This document shows positions 16,736 to 25,338 of a DNA stretch of 64,000 bases, one piece after another. The position numbers and the translations under genes are program-made. The DNA is from Phycisphaeraceae bacterium (GTDB lineage Bacteria; Planctomycetota; Phycisphaerae; Phycisphaerales; UBA1924). Where the stretch lies: positions 186,001 through 250,000 of the forward strand of contig JACKHB010000002.1 in assembly GCA_020639195.1 (NCBI GenBank), written 5' to 3'. How positions within the stretch are numbered: position 1 is the first letter of the stretch; every line of letters starts with the position of its first letter. A model generated the notes under the pieces. That model made no database searches. It was not told the origin of the DNA and saw only the letters and a program-made list of their open reading frames with translations.

Positions 16736-17746
16736 GTGGAACCTTCCGAGATCATCCTGTACGCGGGGCTGCTGCCCGGCGCCATCGTCGGGGTGGGGTT
16801 GCTCTGCGCGTGGCTCACGTGGCGCGCGATCGAGAAACGACGGACTGCCGGTCCGAGGCCCCACGCCCTCGGCCCGATCTGGGTCCTCCCGATCCTGCTC
16901 GGCCTGGCCCTGATCCCGATCGATCTCGCGCGCGACCCCCGCGTGCAAGTCTGGCCGAAGGAGACCACGGAGCGGTTCCCGCACATCATCGTCGCCGCGT
17001 GCCTCTTCGCCCTCATCGACACCGCCGTCCGCGCGCCCCTCTGGCTCAGCGCAATCCTGCGAATCCCCCTGTTCGGCGCGGTCTCATGGGCCATACTCGA
17101 GCCGCTCCCGCGCACCGGCGACGCGTCGCCCGGAGGGTTCTGGCTGCTCATCGCCGGACTCGGCGCCGCCCTGGCCGCCGTGTCCATCGCGATCGACGCA
17201 TCGGCCCGCCGCGTGCCCACGTGGATCACGGCCCTGATCCTGCTCGTCGCGATCGCGCCCATCGCGCCGGTCGTTCTCTCGGACTTTCCGCCCGATGCGC
17301 CCCGCCCCGCCTTCTCGCTCTCGCCGGCGCACTTCGCGCAGGGCGCGTTCCAGGCCGGCGCCCTCATCGCCGCGCTGGGCGCGGTCGCACTCGCCCATCC
17401 GCTCTGTCGTGCCCTGCGAGTCGATCGGGCCCTGGCCGTCCCGACCATCGCGCTCGCCGCCGCCATCCTGTGTGCCGCTCGCTGGTTCGGCGGAAGCTGG
17501 GCCGGCGCGGGATGGACGCCGGGCCTACCCATCCCGGCGCTGGCGCTGTTCCTGCTCGCGCCCGCCGCCGCGGCGGTTCCCGCCCTTCCGGGCATCCGAC
17601 GACGCGGCCCGATGATCCGTCTGGGGCTGGGCGCCCTGTTCGCCGCGATCTGCGCCGGTCTAGGGACGTGGCTCGCCCACGAGTCGATTCCCGCCAGACC
17701 TCCTCCCGGCGATGACCCCTATGCCGACTTCTACGATGATCCCTGA
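16736..17746 (+). CDS. Polytopic membrane protein of unknown function
   Basis: A 336-residue protein with about eight or nine hydrophobic segments, beginning with a GTG start and IILYAGLLPGAIVGVGLLCA and ending in a Pro/Asp-rich cytoplasmic or periplasmic tail PPPGDDPYADFYDDP. Between the helices are short Arg-rich loops such as WRAIEKRRTAGPRP. I see no signature of a known transporter or enzyme. It sits 55 bases after the YceI gene and 20 before an acetyltransferase gene on the same strand, so the three may form one transcript. The annotation rests on an open frame, hydrophobicity pattern and lack of a better alternative frame. Confidence 0.6.
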   Translation: MEPSEIILYAGLLPGAIVGVGLLCAWLTWRAIEKRRTAGPRPHALGPIWVLPILLGLALIPIDLARDPRVQVWPKETTERFPHIIVAACLFALIDTAVRAPLWLSAILRIPLFGAVSWAILEPLPRTGDASPGGFWLLIAGLGAALAAVSIAIDASARRVPTWITALILLVAIAPIAPVVLSDFPPDAPRPAFSLSPAHFAQGAFQAGALIAALGAVALAHPLCRALRVDRALAVPTIALAAAILCAARWFGGSWAGAGWTPGLPIPALALFLLAPAAAAVPALPGIRRRGPMIRLGLGALFAAICAGLGTWLAHESIPARPPPGDDPYADFYDDP

Positions 17747-17766
17747 CGCCGCGCTACGCTGGCCCC

Positions 17767-18357
17767 ATGCCGCCTTCGAGCCCGCTGCTGGGTCGCGCAT
17801 CGCTGGTGAGCATCCGCCACCCCATCGAGTCCGACCGGCGCGAGTTCATCGCGCTGCGCCGTGCCAGCCGCGCGTTCCTCCAGCCGTGGGAGCCCATCCC
17901 GCCTCGAGGCGTGGACACCTGGGGCGATGCCGCCTTCGATCGCGATCTCGAGCTGGCCGGCACCGACCGATCCGAGCGCATGCTGATCATCCGGCGCGAG
18001 GACTCCGCGATCGTCGGGCGCATCTCGCTGGGCGAGATCATCCGGGGCCCGCTCCAGCAGGCCTTCATGGGCTACTGGATCGGCGAGCGCTTCGCCGGCC
18101 GGGGCTACATGACCCAGGGAATCGGCCTCGCGCTGCGCCACGCGTTCGGCCACCTGAAGCTGCACCGGATCGAGGCGAACATCCAGCCGCACAACCAGCC
18201 GTCGCGCGCCGTCGCCCGCGCCAGCGGATTCCGCCTCGAGGGCTTCAGCCCGAAATACCTCAAGATCCGGGGCCGATGGGCGGACCACGAGCGCTGGGCG
18301 ATCACGATCGAGCAGTGGCGTGCGCGCCGTGCGAAGGAAAGGGGGCGAACCGCCTGA
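17767..18357 (+). CDS. GNAT N-acetyltransferase, RimJ/RimL type
   Basis: A 196-residue acetyltransferase. The acetyl-CoA-binding region is typical of the RimJ/RimL group: GYWIGERFAGRGYMTQGIGL with the RGxGxxT-like pyrophosphate loop, then the HAFGHLKLHRIEANIQPHNQ stretch and the ARASGFRLEGFSPKYLKI ending. Such enzymes acetylate N-terminal amines of ribosomal proteins or detoxify small molecules; the substrate is not deducible. The ATG at 17767 lacks a strong ribosome site. It converges on the metalloprotease gene with only 37 bases between stops. Confidence 0.85.
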   Translation: MPPSSPLLGRASLVSIRHPIESDRREFIALRRASRAFLQPWEPIPPRGVDTWGDAAFDRDLELAGTDRSERMLIIRREDSAIVGRISLGEIIRGPLQQAFMGYWIGERFAGRGYMTQGIGLALRHAFGHLKLHRIEANIQPHNQPSRAVARASGFRLEGFSPKYLKIRGRWADHERWAITIEQWRARRAKERGRTA

Positions 18358-18389
18358 GCGACGCGCCCCCTCCCACGAAACTCAAGGGT

Positions 18390-18405
18390 GCTGCCTATGG
18401 GCAGC
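18390..18405 (-). terminator. Short hairpin across the metalloprotease stop codon
   Basis: GCTGCC-TATG-GGCAGC is a perfect 6-bp inverted repeat that contains the TAG stop of the metalloprotease gene. On the minus strand it is followed by ACCCTTGAGTTT, which has few T residues, so it is at best a weak intrinsic terminator. It lies between two convergent genes, where a terminator would be expected. Confidence 0.3.
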
Positions 18406-19624
18406 CGTTGGCGAAGAGATCGAGGTACGTGAAGAAGTCGTCCGCATCGCGATCGCCGTCGCCGTCAAGATCGGCGTCCGGATCGCCCGCGGCGAACAGA
18501 TCGAGATACCCGAAGAAATCGTCGCCGTCTGCGTCGCCATCGCCATCGATGTCCGCCGGGCAGTCCGGGCCCGCCAATTCGCCGAGATTCGGCCGATAGT
18601 GGATCAGGCTGCACCGAATGCGCCGCGCCTGATCGTGGGTGAACTCCCACATGCACAGGTCGTCCGAATAGTCCATGTAGTTGTGATACGGGTCGCTCGA
18701 CGAGCACGAACTGCTGGAACCGGGGCAACCGAAGACAGGACCCGATTCGCGATTGGTATCACAGATCCGATCACCCGAGGTGGCGCACCCGCTGACGGAC
18801 CCGCAGCCGTTGTCGAACGTGTGCCACAGTCCGAGATAGTGACCCATCTCGTGGGTGGTCGTGCGCCCCTTGTTGTAGGGCGGGCCGATCGGGGCGTTGC
18901 GCCCGAACGAGGACCACAGGATCACGATCCGGTCGGAGTTGCTTCCGGCGATGCCACCCTGGGGGAGATCCGGCACATATCCCAGCGCGCCCGAGGCGCT
19001 GTTGGTGTAGATGTTGCAGTAGCGGTTGGTGTCCCACGCGAGAGAGTTCCAGTAGCTGCCGCCGTCGTTGAACCACGTGCTGTTGGTGCTGCGGGTGATG
19101 CCGTTGGTCGGATTGCCCGACGGGTCCTCGGTGGCGAGATAGAACTCGATCTGCACGTCGGTGCCGGGCTCGCCGTTGGTGCCCGGCAGCGCGAGGAAGT
19201 CCTCGTTGAGGATGTCGATCTGGCTCTGGACAAGGGCGTCCGAGATCTGGCCCTGGCCGTTGGTGTGCTGGATGATGTGCACGACGACCGGGATGCGCCA
19301 CTTGAACTGCGAGGGGTCGTACTCGGCGGCAGGATTCGTGAAGTTGTACGTGCAATCGGCGGGAGAACCGGCGGGGTCCGAATGTCCCGCCCAGGCGAGC
19401 GGGTCGGACCCGCAGCGCAGGTTGAGTTCACGGAAGTACTCCGACCCCGTGTACTGCGCCCATGACTCGTAGGCGACGCCGTCGGCGAGAATCGTGCCGT
19501 CGTCGAGCACCTCAAAGGGCGGCAGGTCCCGCTGGGCCATGGCCCCCGCCGCAAGAACACCGATCGCGAGCGCCCCCACTCTCGTCGTTGTTCCAAACCC
19601 CATTCCGCGACTCCTTCTGCGCAT
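18395..19624 (-). CDS. Secreted M43 (pappalysin-like) zinc metalloprotease with dockerin-like C-terminal cassette
   Basis: A 409-residue exported protease. A signal peptide (VGALAIGVLAAGAMA) is followed by the zinc motif HEMGHYLGLWH (HExxHxxGxxH) and a Met-turn in YHNYMDYSDD, the arrangement of M43 pappalysin-type metallopeptidases. Cysteine pairs in the CGSVSGCATSGDRIC region suggest disulfides. The last 55 residues hold two calcium-loop repeats, DIDGDGDADGDDFFGYLDLF and DLDGDGDRDADDFFTYLDLF, flanked by cysteines, like type I dockerin modules. This tail is characteristic of many extracellular proteins in Phycisphaerae and probably helps sort or anchor them. The start at 19624 is one of two nearby candidates (MRRRS or MGFGT). 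Confidence 0.85.
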   Translation of the reverse strand: MRRRSRGMGFGTTTRVGALAIGVLAAGAMAQRDLPPFEVLDDGTILADGVAYESWAQYTGSEYFRELNLRCGSDPLAWAGHSDPAGSPADCTYNFTNPAAEYDPSQFKWRIPVVVHIIQHTNGQGQISDALVQSQIDILNEDFLALPGTNGEPGTDVQIEFYLATEDPSGNPTNGITRSTNSTWFNDGGSYWNSLAWDTNRYCNIYTNSASGALGYVPDLPQGGIAGSNSDRIVILWSSFGRNAPIGPPYNKGRTTTHEMGHYLGLWHTFDNGCGSVSGCATSGDRICDTNRESGPVFGCPGSSSSCSSSDPYHNYMDYSDDLCMWEFTHDQARRIRCSLIHYRPNLGELAGPDCPADIDGDGDADGDDFFGYLDLFAAGDPDADLDGDGDRDADDFFTYLDLFANGCP

Positions 19625-19844
19625 GTCCGCTATCGGACCTTGATCCGGAGGACGTGCCCGACCCGCGCCGGGCCGATCGCCTCTGGAAAGAGACTAACGG
19701 AAGGCCCGCGTCGTGCCAGCCGGGATTCGCCTCGGACGAGACAAAAAACTCGCTGGCCAGCCAGAGCCCGACCCTGTGCGAGCGGGCTCGGCGCGTACCG
19801 TTGCTGGACGTCGGACCAGCGTCCGCATTTTCGATGGAGCCCTC

Positions 19845-20996
19845 ATGCCGCTGGTGGACCTCAGGAATCAAGCGCAGCGCCGATCCTCCGAGGCGGCGCT
19901 GCGCCACCTTCGGTCCTTCGAGCTGGACCTGAAGTTCTCGGCGGGCATCTGGTTCTTCTCCCCGCCGTTCTCACGGTTTCACGAGCGGTACAGCGACCCC
20001 CTGACCATCGAGCGGCGTCTGGAGATCGCGGCCGGCCTCAAGGACGCGGGCCTCGGCGCCCTCGAGGCCCACTACCCCAACGAGATCAGCGAAGAGAACC
20101 TCGACCTCTGGCGGAGCTTTGCGCGCGACACGGGCATCCGCGTGCTCACCGTGATTCCGCTGCTGTTCTGGGATCGGCAGTTCGAGTTTGGCTCGCTGTC
20201 GAGCCCGATCGAGGCGGCGCGGCGCGCGGCGATCGACCGGACGCGAGCGGCTCTGGCGCTCAACACGCAGCTCGACACCGACTTTGCCGTCGTCTGGCCC
20301 GGCATCGACGGCTACGAGAACCCGTTCGGGCAGGACTTCATGGCGATGCGGGATCGCTTTGCCGATGGGCTGGCCGAAGCGATGGACGGATCTCCGGGCG
20401 TGCGCATCGCGTTCGAGCCCAAGCCGTACGAGCCTCGAGGTCGAATCCTGTATGGGACGACGCCCGAGGGTCTCCTTCTGGCCAGGCACGTCGAGGACCA
20501 ACTCGCGCACAGCACGAACCGGACGCTGCTGAATGATGGGCACGCGCTGCTGTGCATGAATCCCGAGGTCGGGCACGTGCTCATGGGCTTTGAGGATCTC
20601 CCGTACGCGCTGTCGTGGCCGCTCTCGGAAGGGCGGCTGGCGCACGTGCACCTCAACAGCCAACCGCTGGGCAACTACGACCAGGATCTCAACGTGGGCG
20701 TCGTGAGCCCCGAGCAGCTCGAGGCGGGGCTGTACACGCTCAAGATGCATGGGTATCAGGGGTACTTCGGCATCGACATCAACCCCGAGCGCATGCCGGT
20801 CGATGTGGCGCTGCGGATCAGCATGGATGCGGTCCGGGCCGCGAACGATCGGATCAACGCGATGGACCACGCGTCCATTCTCGAGGCGTGCGCGCATCCG
20901 GAGCGGCATCGCGGCTGGCTGGAGGCGTATCTCGTGCGGGCCCGCGCCTCGTACCCGAGCATGCTGCCGCCTCTGCCGCCGATCCGGCCCGCGTGA
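19845..20996 (+). CDS. Xylose-isomerase-like TIM-barrel protein
   Basis: A 383-residue TIM-barrel protein whose motifs follow actinobacterial-type xylose isomerase: EPKPYEPRG (Glu191), NPEVGHVLM (Glu241, His244), YDQDLNVG (Asp279, Asp281) and FGIDIN (Asp311). These carry the two metal ions in XylA. The classical HIDLN is HVHLN here, so the metal-ligand Asp becomes His269, and WGGREG is replaced by VWPGIDGYE. It therefore looks like a divergent sugar isomerase whose substrate may not be xylose. The ATG at 19845 has GGAG five bases upstream; an earlier start at 19713 adds unconserved sequence. argC begins 5 bases after its stop. A xylulokinase gene lies 32 kb away. Confidence 0.75.
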   Translation: MPLVDLRNQAQRRSSEAALRHLRSFELDLKFSAGIWFFSPPFSRFHERYSDPLTIERRLEIAAGLKDAGLGALEAHYPNEISEENLDLWRSFARDTGIRVLTVIPLLFWDRQFEFGSLSSPIEAARRAAIDRTRAALALNTQLDTDFAVVWPGIDGYENPFGQDFMAMRDRFADGLAEAMDGSPGVRIAFEPKPYEPRGRILYGTTPEGLLLARHVEDQLAHSTNRTLLNDGHALLCMNPEVGHVLMGFEDLPYALSWPLSEGRLAHVHLNSQPLGNYDQDLNVGVVSPEQLEAGLYTLKMHGYQGYFGIDINPERMPVDVALRISMDAVRAANDRINAMDHASILEACAHPERHRGWLEAYLVRARASYPSMLPPLPPIRPA

Positions 20997-21001
20997 GCAC
21001 C

Positions 21002-22015
21002 ATGACCACGCCCATCGCCATCCTCGGCGCGACCGGCTACACCGCCCTGGAGCTGTTCCGCATCCTTGCGCGCCATCCGCACGCCCGGGCCACGTGCGCG
21101 ACCAGCCGGTTCGACGCGGGAAAGCCCGTCTGCGCGGTGCATCCTTCGCTGCGTGGTCGCATCGACCTGGCGTTCTCGAACCCGGACTTTGGCGAGATCG
21201 CGTCGCGCGCGGAGGTCGCGTTCTTATGCCTGCCGCACGCCGCGAGCGCCGAGGCGGCGATGGCGCTGCTCGAGCGCGGCATGAAGGTCGTGGACCTGTC
21301 CGCGGACTACCGGCTGGGCGATGGCGCGACCTATCGGCAGTGGTACGGGCACGACCATCCCGACGCGGCGCGCCTGGGCACGGTTCCCTACGGCCTGCCG
21401 GAGTTGTTTCGAGACTCGATCCGCGGCGCGACGCTCGTGGCCAACCCGGGGTGCTACCCGACGGCCAGCACGCTGGCCCTGGCGCCGCTGCTGCGCGCGG
21501 GGCTCATCGCGGGCCCGATGATCATCGACGCCAAGAGCGGCGTCTCGGGCGCGGGGCGCACGCCCGGCATGACCACGCACTTCACCGAGGCCAACGAGGG
21601 ACTCTCCCCGTACAAGACCGGCGCCCACCGCCACGGTCCCGAGATCGACCGCGCCCTCTCGATGGCCTGCCAGCGTCAGACGCACGTTCTGTTCAGCCCG
21701 CACCTGGTCCCGATGGATCGCGGCATCTGCGCCACCTGCTACGCCCCGCGCGCCAGGGCTCTCACGACTGCCGACGCCTTGAACTGTCTACGCGAGGCGT
21801 ACGCCGGTGAGCCGTTCATCCGCGTCGTGGACGACCTGCCCTCGACCAAGCACACGCTCGGCACCAACTTCTGCGACGTCACCGCGCGGGTGATCGATGA
21901 CACGGTGGTCGCGATCGGCTGCCTCGACAACCTCGTCAAGGGCGCCTCGGGGCAGGCGGTGCAGAATCTGAACCTCGTGATGGGCTGGGACGAGACGGCG
22001 GGGCTGATGGCCTGA
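21002..22015 (+). CDS. argC: N-acetyl-gamma-glutamyl-phosphate reductase
   Basis: A 337-residue ArgC, which reduces N-acetyl-glutamyl phosphate to the semialdehyde in arginine synthesis using NADPH. The Rossmann motif AILGATGYTALELFRIL starts the protein, the catalytic cysteine is in VANPGCYPTASTLAL, and KSGVSGAGRTP, HRHGPEID and the C-terminal TLGTNFCDV and DNLVKGASGQAVQNLN are all typical. It follows the isomerase-like gene by 5 bases, so co-transcription is likely although the pathways are unrelated. No other arg gene is adjacent. Confidence 0.95.
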   Translation: MTTPIAILGATGYTALELFRILARHPHARATCATSRFDAGKPVCAVHPSLRGRIDLAFSNPDFGEIASRAEVAFLCLPHAASAEAAMALLERGMKVVDLSADYRLGDGATYRQWYGHDHPDAARLGTVPYGLPELFRDSIRGATLVANPGCYPTASTLALAPLLRAGLIAGPMIIDAKSGVSGAGRTPGMTTHFTEANEGLSPYKTGAHRHGPEIDRALSMACQRQTHVLFSPHLVPMDRGICATCYAPRARALTTADALNCLREAYAGEPFIRVVDDLPSTKHTLGTNFCDVTARVIDDTVVAIGCLDNLVKGASGQAVQNLNLVMGWDETAGLMA

Positions 22016-22018
22016 AGA

Positions 22019-23473
22019 TCAGATCTTCGCGCACACGTTCTTCGGCTCGGTGAAGAACCGCAGCGCCTCGAGCCCACCCTCGCGCCCGACGCCTGAGTCC
22101 TTGGTTCCGCCGAAGGGCGTGCGCAGGTCACGCAGCATCCAGCAGTTGACCCACACGATGCCCGCTTCGATTCGCTCGGCCACGCGATGGGCCCGCGAGA
22201 GGTCTCGCGTCCAGAGCATCGCCGCGAGCCCGTACGGCGTGCCGTTGGCCAGCGCCACCGCGTGGTCTTCATCGTCGAAGGGCGTCACCGTCACAACCGG
22301 CCCGAAGATCTCCTCGCGCTCGATCTCGCAGGCCGGGTCCAGGCCCGCGATGACGGTGGGCTCGTAGAAGCACCCGCCCTCGCAGCGCGCGTTGGGCGGG
22401 CCGGCGCGGCGTCCGCCCGCCAGGACTTGGCCGCCCAGGCGGCGGGCGGACTCGACTGCGCTCTGCACCTTGTCCAGGTGCTCGGCCGAGACCAGGGCGC
22501 CGAAGCGAGTCTCGTCTTCCAGCGGATCGCCGGGCACGAGCCCGCGGGCGCCCGCGGCGATGCGCTCGACGACCTGCTCGTACGCGCTGCACTGCACCAG
22601 CACGCGCGAGCCGCACAGGCAGATCTGTCCCTGGTTGGTGAACGCGGCGCGCACGGCCGTCTCGCACGCCTGGTCCAGGTCTGCGTCGGCGAAGATCACG
22701 TTGGGGTTCTTGCCGCCCAGTTCGAGGCTGACGCGCTTGAGCGATTCGCCACAGCGGCCCGCGATCCATCGCCCGGCGCGGGTGCTTCCGGTGAAGGAGA
22801 TCGCTGGGACGAGCGGGTGCTCGACGAGCGCCGCGCCCGCCGTCGGCCCGCGCCCGTGGACGATGTTCAGGACGCCCGGTGGCAGGCCGGACTCGGACGC
22901 GAGCGCCGCGAGCATCGTGGCGGTCTTTGGCGTCACCTCGCTGGGCTTGGCAACGGCGGTGTTGCCCGTCGCGATCGCGGGGGCAATCTTCCAAGACAGC
23001 AGGTAGAGCGGCAGGTTCCACGGCGAGATCAGCCCGGCGACGCCCCGCGGCCGGCGGAGCGTGTAGTTGATCGCCTCGCCGGGCATGTCGTGGAACTCGC
23101 CGGAGGCGTGGATCGACGCGCCGGCGAAGAAGCGGAAGTTGGCGATGGCGCGCGGGATGTCCACGCGCCGGGCGAGGGCGATCGGCTTGCCGGTGTCGAT
23201 CGACTCGGCGCGGGCGAGGGGCTCGATGTCGCGTTCGAGCAGGTCGGCCAGGCGCATGATCGCGCGGGCACGATCGCGCGCGGACAGGCCGGACCAGCCT
23301 GGGTACGCGGCGCGGGCCGCATGGACCGCGGCGTCAACGTCGGCCGCGCCGGAATCGGCGACGCGGGCGTACGGACGGCCCGTGGCCGGTTCGATGACGT
23401 CCAGCCACGCATCGCGCTCGGGCGCGCGGAACTCGCCGCCGATATGGTTGGGCAGGTCGGTCATCACGGGCAT
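22019..23473 (-). CDS. NAD(P)-dependent aldehyde dehydrogenase (semialdehyde type)
   Basis: A 484-residue ALDH-superfamily enzyme. The cofactor region has SPWNLPLYLLSWKIAPAIA and SFTGSTRAGRWIA, the general-base Glu is in SLELGGKNPNVIF, and the catalytic Cys is in NQGQICLCGSRV. The C-terminus has EEIFGPVVTVTPF and PFGGTKDSGVGREGG. The pattern is closest to the hydroxymuconic or aminomuconic semialdehyde dehydrogenase group (ALDH8-like), suggesting oxidation of a catabolic semialdehyde, but no aromatic-degradation genes are nearby. It ends 3 bases from argC on the opposite strand. Confidence 0.9.
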   Translation of the reverse strand: MPVMTDLPNHIGGEFRAPERDAWLDVIEPATGRPYARVADSGAADVDAAVHAARAAYPGWSGLSARDRARAIMRLADLLERDIEPLARAESIDTGKPIALARRVDIPRAIANFRFFAGASIHASGEFHDMPGEAINYTLRRPRGVAGLISPWNLPLYLLSWKIAPAIATGNTAVAKPSEVTPKTATMLAALASESGLPPGVLNIVHGRGPTAGAALVEHPLVPAISFTGSTRAGRWIAGRCGESLKRVSLELGGKNPNVIFADADLDQACETAVRAAFTNQGQICLCGSRVLVQCSAYEQVVERIAAGARGLVPGDPLEDETRFGALVSAEHLDKVQSAVESARRLGGQVLAGGRRAGPPNARCEGGCFYEPTVIAGLDPACEIEREEIFGPVVTVTPFDDEDHAVALANGTPYGLAAMLWTRDLSRAHRVAERIEAGIVWVNCWMLRDLRTPFGGTKDSGVGREGGLEALRFFTEPKNVCAKI

Positions 23474-23508
23474 GGTACCAGCGGAGGGTCGGCCGCCGTC
23501 TCACGGCG

Positions 23509-23934
23509 TCAGAGGGAAACGGCGTCGAGGATGTGCCGGATCTCGGGCGCGCGCCTGCCGGGGACGTACTCGACGGTCACGACGTCAATGCGCAGCGTGG
23601 CGGGGTCCCATCGGTTGGCCCGGGCCAAGTGGCGGGCGATCGAGGCGAGGGTGGCGCGCTTGCGACTGGTGACGTTGACCTCCGGCGGCACCGGATTCTC
23701 GGGATCGCGCACACGCGTCTTGACTTCGACGATGACTCGTTGCGCCTGCGGGCCTTGGCAGACGAGGTCGGCCTCGCCGGCGACGGTCCGGGCGTTGCGT
23801 GCGAGCACTCGGTAGCCCCGGCGCTTGAGGAATCTCGCGGCGGCCCGCTCGCCGCGGGCGCCGAGGCGGTTGTGGGAGCCGGCCCGCGCGGGTCGCGCGA
23901 CGAGCGCGCGGAGGCGGCCGATGGCGCCGGTCAC
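23509..23934 (-). CDS. YraN/UPF0102-family nuclease-fold protein
   Basis: A 141-residue protein of the YraN family, which has a PD-(D/E)XK nuclease-like fold and is usually found near rnhB or rsmI. The characteristic stretch is GARGERAAARFLKRRGYRVL followed by AGEADLVCQ (Asp) and RVIVEVKTR (Glu and Lys of the ExK pair). Function in the cell is not established; related proteins have been linked to DNA uptake or repair. It starts with GTG at 23934, two bases after the stop of the upstream PpiC-like gene, and the frame upstream is antisense or out of phase with that gene, so the GTG is the sensible start. Confidence 0.85.
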   Translation of the reverse strand: MTGAIGRLRALVARPARAGSHNRLGARGERAAARFLKRRGYRVLARNARTVAGEADLVCQGPQAQRVIVEVKTRVRDPENPVPPEVNVTSRKRATLASIARHLARANRWDPATLRIDVVTVEYVPGRRAPEIRHILDAVSL

Positions 23935-23936
23935 GG

Positions 23937-25265
23937 CTATTCGACCCCGAGCATGCGCTGGCGGAGATCGTCCGAGGCGTAGCGTTCGACGGCGATGGCG
24001 ATGAGCCGGTTGGCGATCTCGTCGAGGCCGGTGAAGCTCGCGCGGTCCTTGAGGCGGCCGACGAAGCGGTTGAGTTCCCGCTCGACCTCGATCTTGGTTC
24101 TGTCGTTGGCCAGAGTGACCTGGGCCTCGTAGAGCGAGGCGGAGCGGCGTTCGATGCGGTCGAGATAGACCCAGTGGAGCGTGCCGGACTCTTCGATCGG
24201 CCCGGCGAACTGTCCCGGCTCGAGGGTGTGCAGCGCGTCGTTGAGCGCATCGACGCGGAAGGGCCTGGCCTCGGAGAACTCGCCGGAGAACGCGTGGGTG
24301 AGCGTGCTGCGCTCGGGCGTGTTGAGGTTCGGCGGGCGGGACGCGACCTGCGCGAAGGGCTCGCCGGACTCCAGGGCCGCGCGCACCTGCTCGGCGCCCT
24401 GGGTATCGGCGGCGGGGACGCGGATCCAGCGGAAGACGACCTCGGCGTCGGGGTTGAACTCGGCGTATCGGCGCTCGTAGTCCTGCGTGATGTCTCGCAT
24501 GCCGACCTGCACGCGCTTGATGATTCGATTCTGCAGGAGCTCGCGGACGACGGCGCTGTCGCGGGTGCGCTGCAGGAATTCGTCGAGCGTGCGTCCCTCG
24601 TCGGCGAGCTGCTGCTCTGCACCCACCGTCGAGCCGCGGGCCTGGCTCTTGAGGTTGGCGCGGAGGCGCTCGACGAACGCGGCGAGGCCGAACGTGCGGG
24701 CCTCCTCGGGGAGGGCGGCGATGGCCTCGGCCCGCAGCAGTTCTTCCTCGACGATGGTGTCGAGCTTGATCCTGACAAGGCGCCGGACCTCGGCGAGCCA
24801 CTGGTCGTCGTCGAGCTGGGTTCGCGCCTGGATCAGGCGGGGGGCCATCTCCGCGAGAAACTCCGACGCGTAGATCGCGCGGCCATTGACGTCACCGACC
24901 TTGGCGTCCACCAGCGCGAGCGCGGTGAAGGACGGCTGGGGCGATGCGTCGTTGGGCGAGGCGACCTCGATGGGGGCGGTCGTACCGGGCGAGGACACAA
25001 CTTCGCGCGGACGGACGGGGCCTGGATTGACGGGGATCGGTCCGGCGGGATCGCCGAGAGAGAGGCGCGATGGCTCGGCCGGCTTCGCCGATGGGGCGCC
25101 CGCCTCGACCTCGGGGAGGGCGGGAGCGCGGAAGGCGCTGGCCGGGACGACCTCGAGGCGCTGGCCGGGTTTGGAAGAGCACGCCGCGACGAATGCGAGG
25201 GCGCTCGCGGTCGTCATCGCCCGTGGGAGGCGAAGGGGTTGGACGCGCGCCTTAGAATCGGGCAC
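23937..25265 (-). CDS. PpiC/SurA-like peptidyl-prolyl isomerase lipoprotein
   Basis: A 442-residue predicted periplasmic chaperone. The GTG start at 25265 is preceded by a perfect GGAGG with 5-base spacing and gives a basic start, LRLPRAMTTASALAFVAAC, with a lipobox cysteine. A Pro-rich linker leads into a SurA-N-like helical region (VGDVNGRAIYASEFLAEMAP, IKLDTIVEEELLRAEAIA) and then a parvulin-type rotamase domain: VRAALESGEPFAQVASR, then RPFRVDALNDALHTLEPGQF and GPIEESGTLHWVYLDRI. Such proteins assist folding of outer-membrane proteins. It is the first gene before yraN. Later ATG starts would remove the charged part of the signal. Confidence 0.78.
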   Translation of the reverse strand: MPDSKARVQPLRLPRAMTTASALAFVAACSSKPGQRLEVVPASAFRAPALPEVEAGAPSAKPAEPSRLSLGDPAGPIPVNPGPVRPREVVSSPGTTAPIEVASPNDASPQPSFTALALVDAKVGDVNGRAIYASEFLAEMAPRLIQARTQLDDDQWLAEVRRLVRIKLDTIVEEELLRAEAIAALPEEARTFGLAAFVERLRANLKSQARGSTVGAEQQLADEGRTLDEFLQRTRDSAVVRELLQNRIIKRVQVGMRDITQDYERRYAEFNPDAEVVFRWIRVPAADTQGAEQVRAALESGEPFAQVASRPPNLNTPERSTLTHAFSGEFSEARPFRVDALNDALHTLEPGQFAGPIEESGTLHWVYLDRIERRSASLYEAQVTLANDRTKIEVERELNRFVGRLKDRASFTGLDEIANRLIAIAVERYASDDLRQRMLGVE

Positions 25266-25338
25266 GAGGGCCTCCGTGCGTTGTGGGGGGCATGCTCGCT
25301 TCACGATACCGCAATCCGGCGAACAGGAGATCCGCCCC

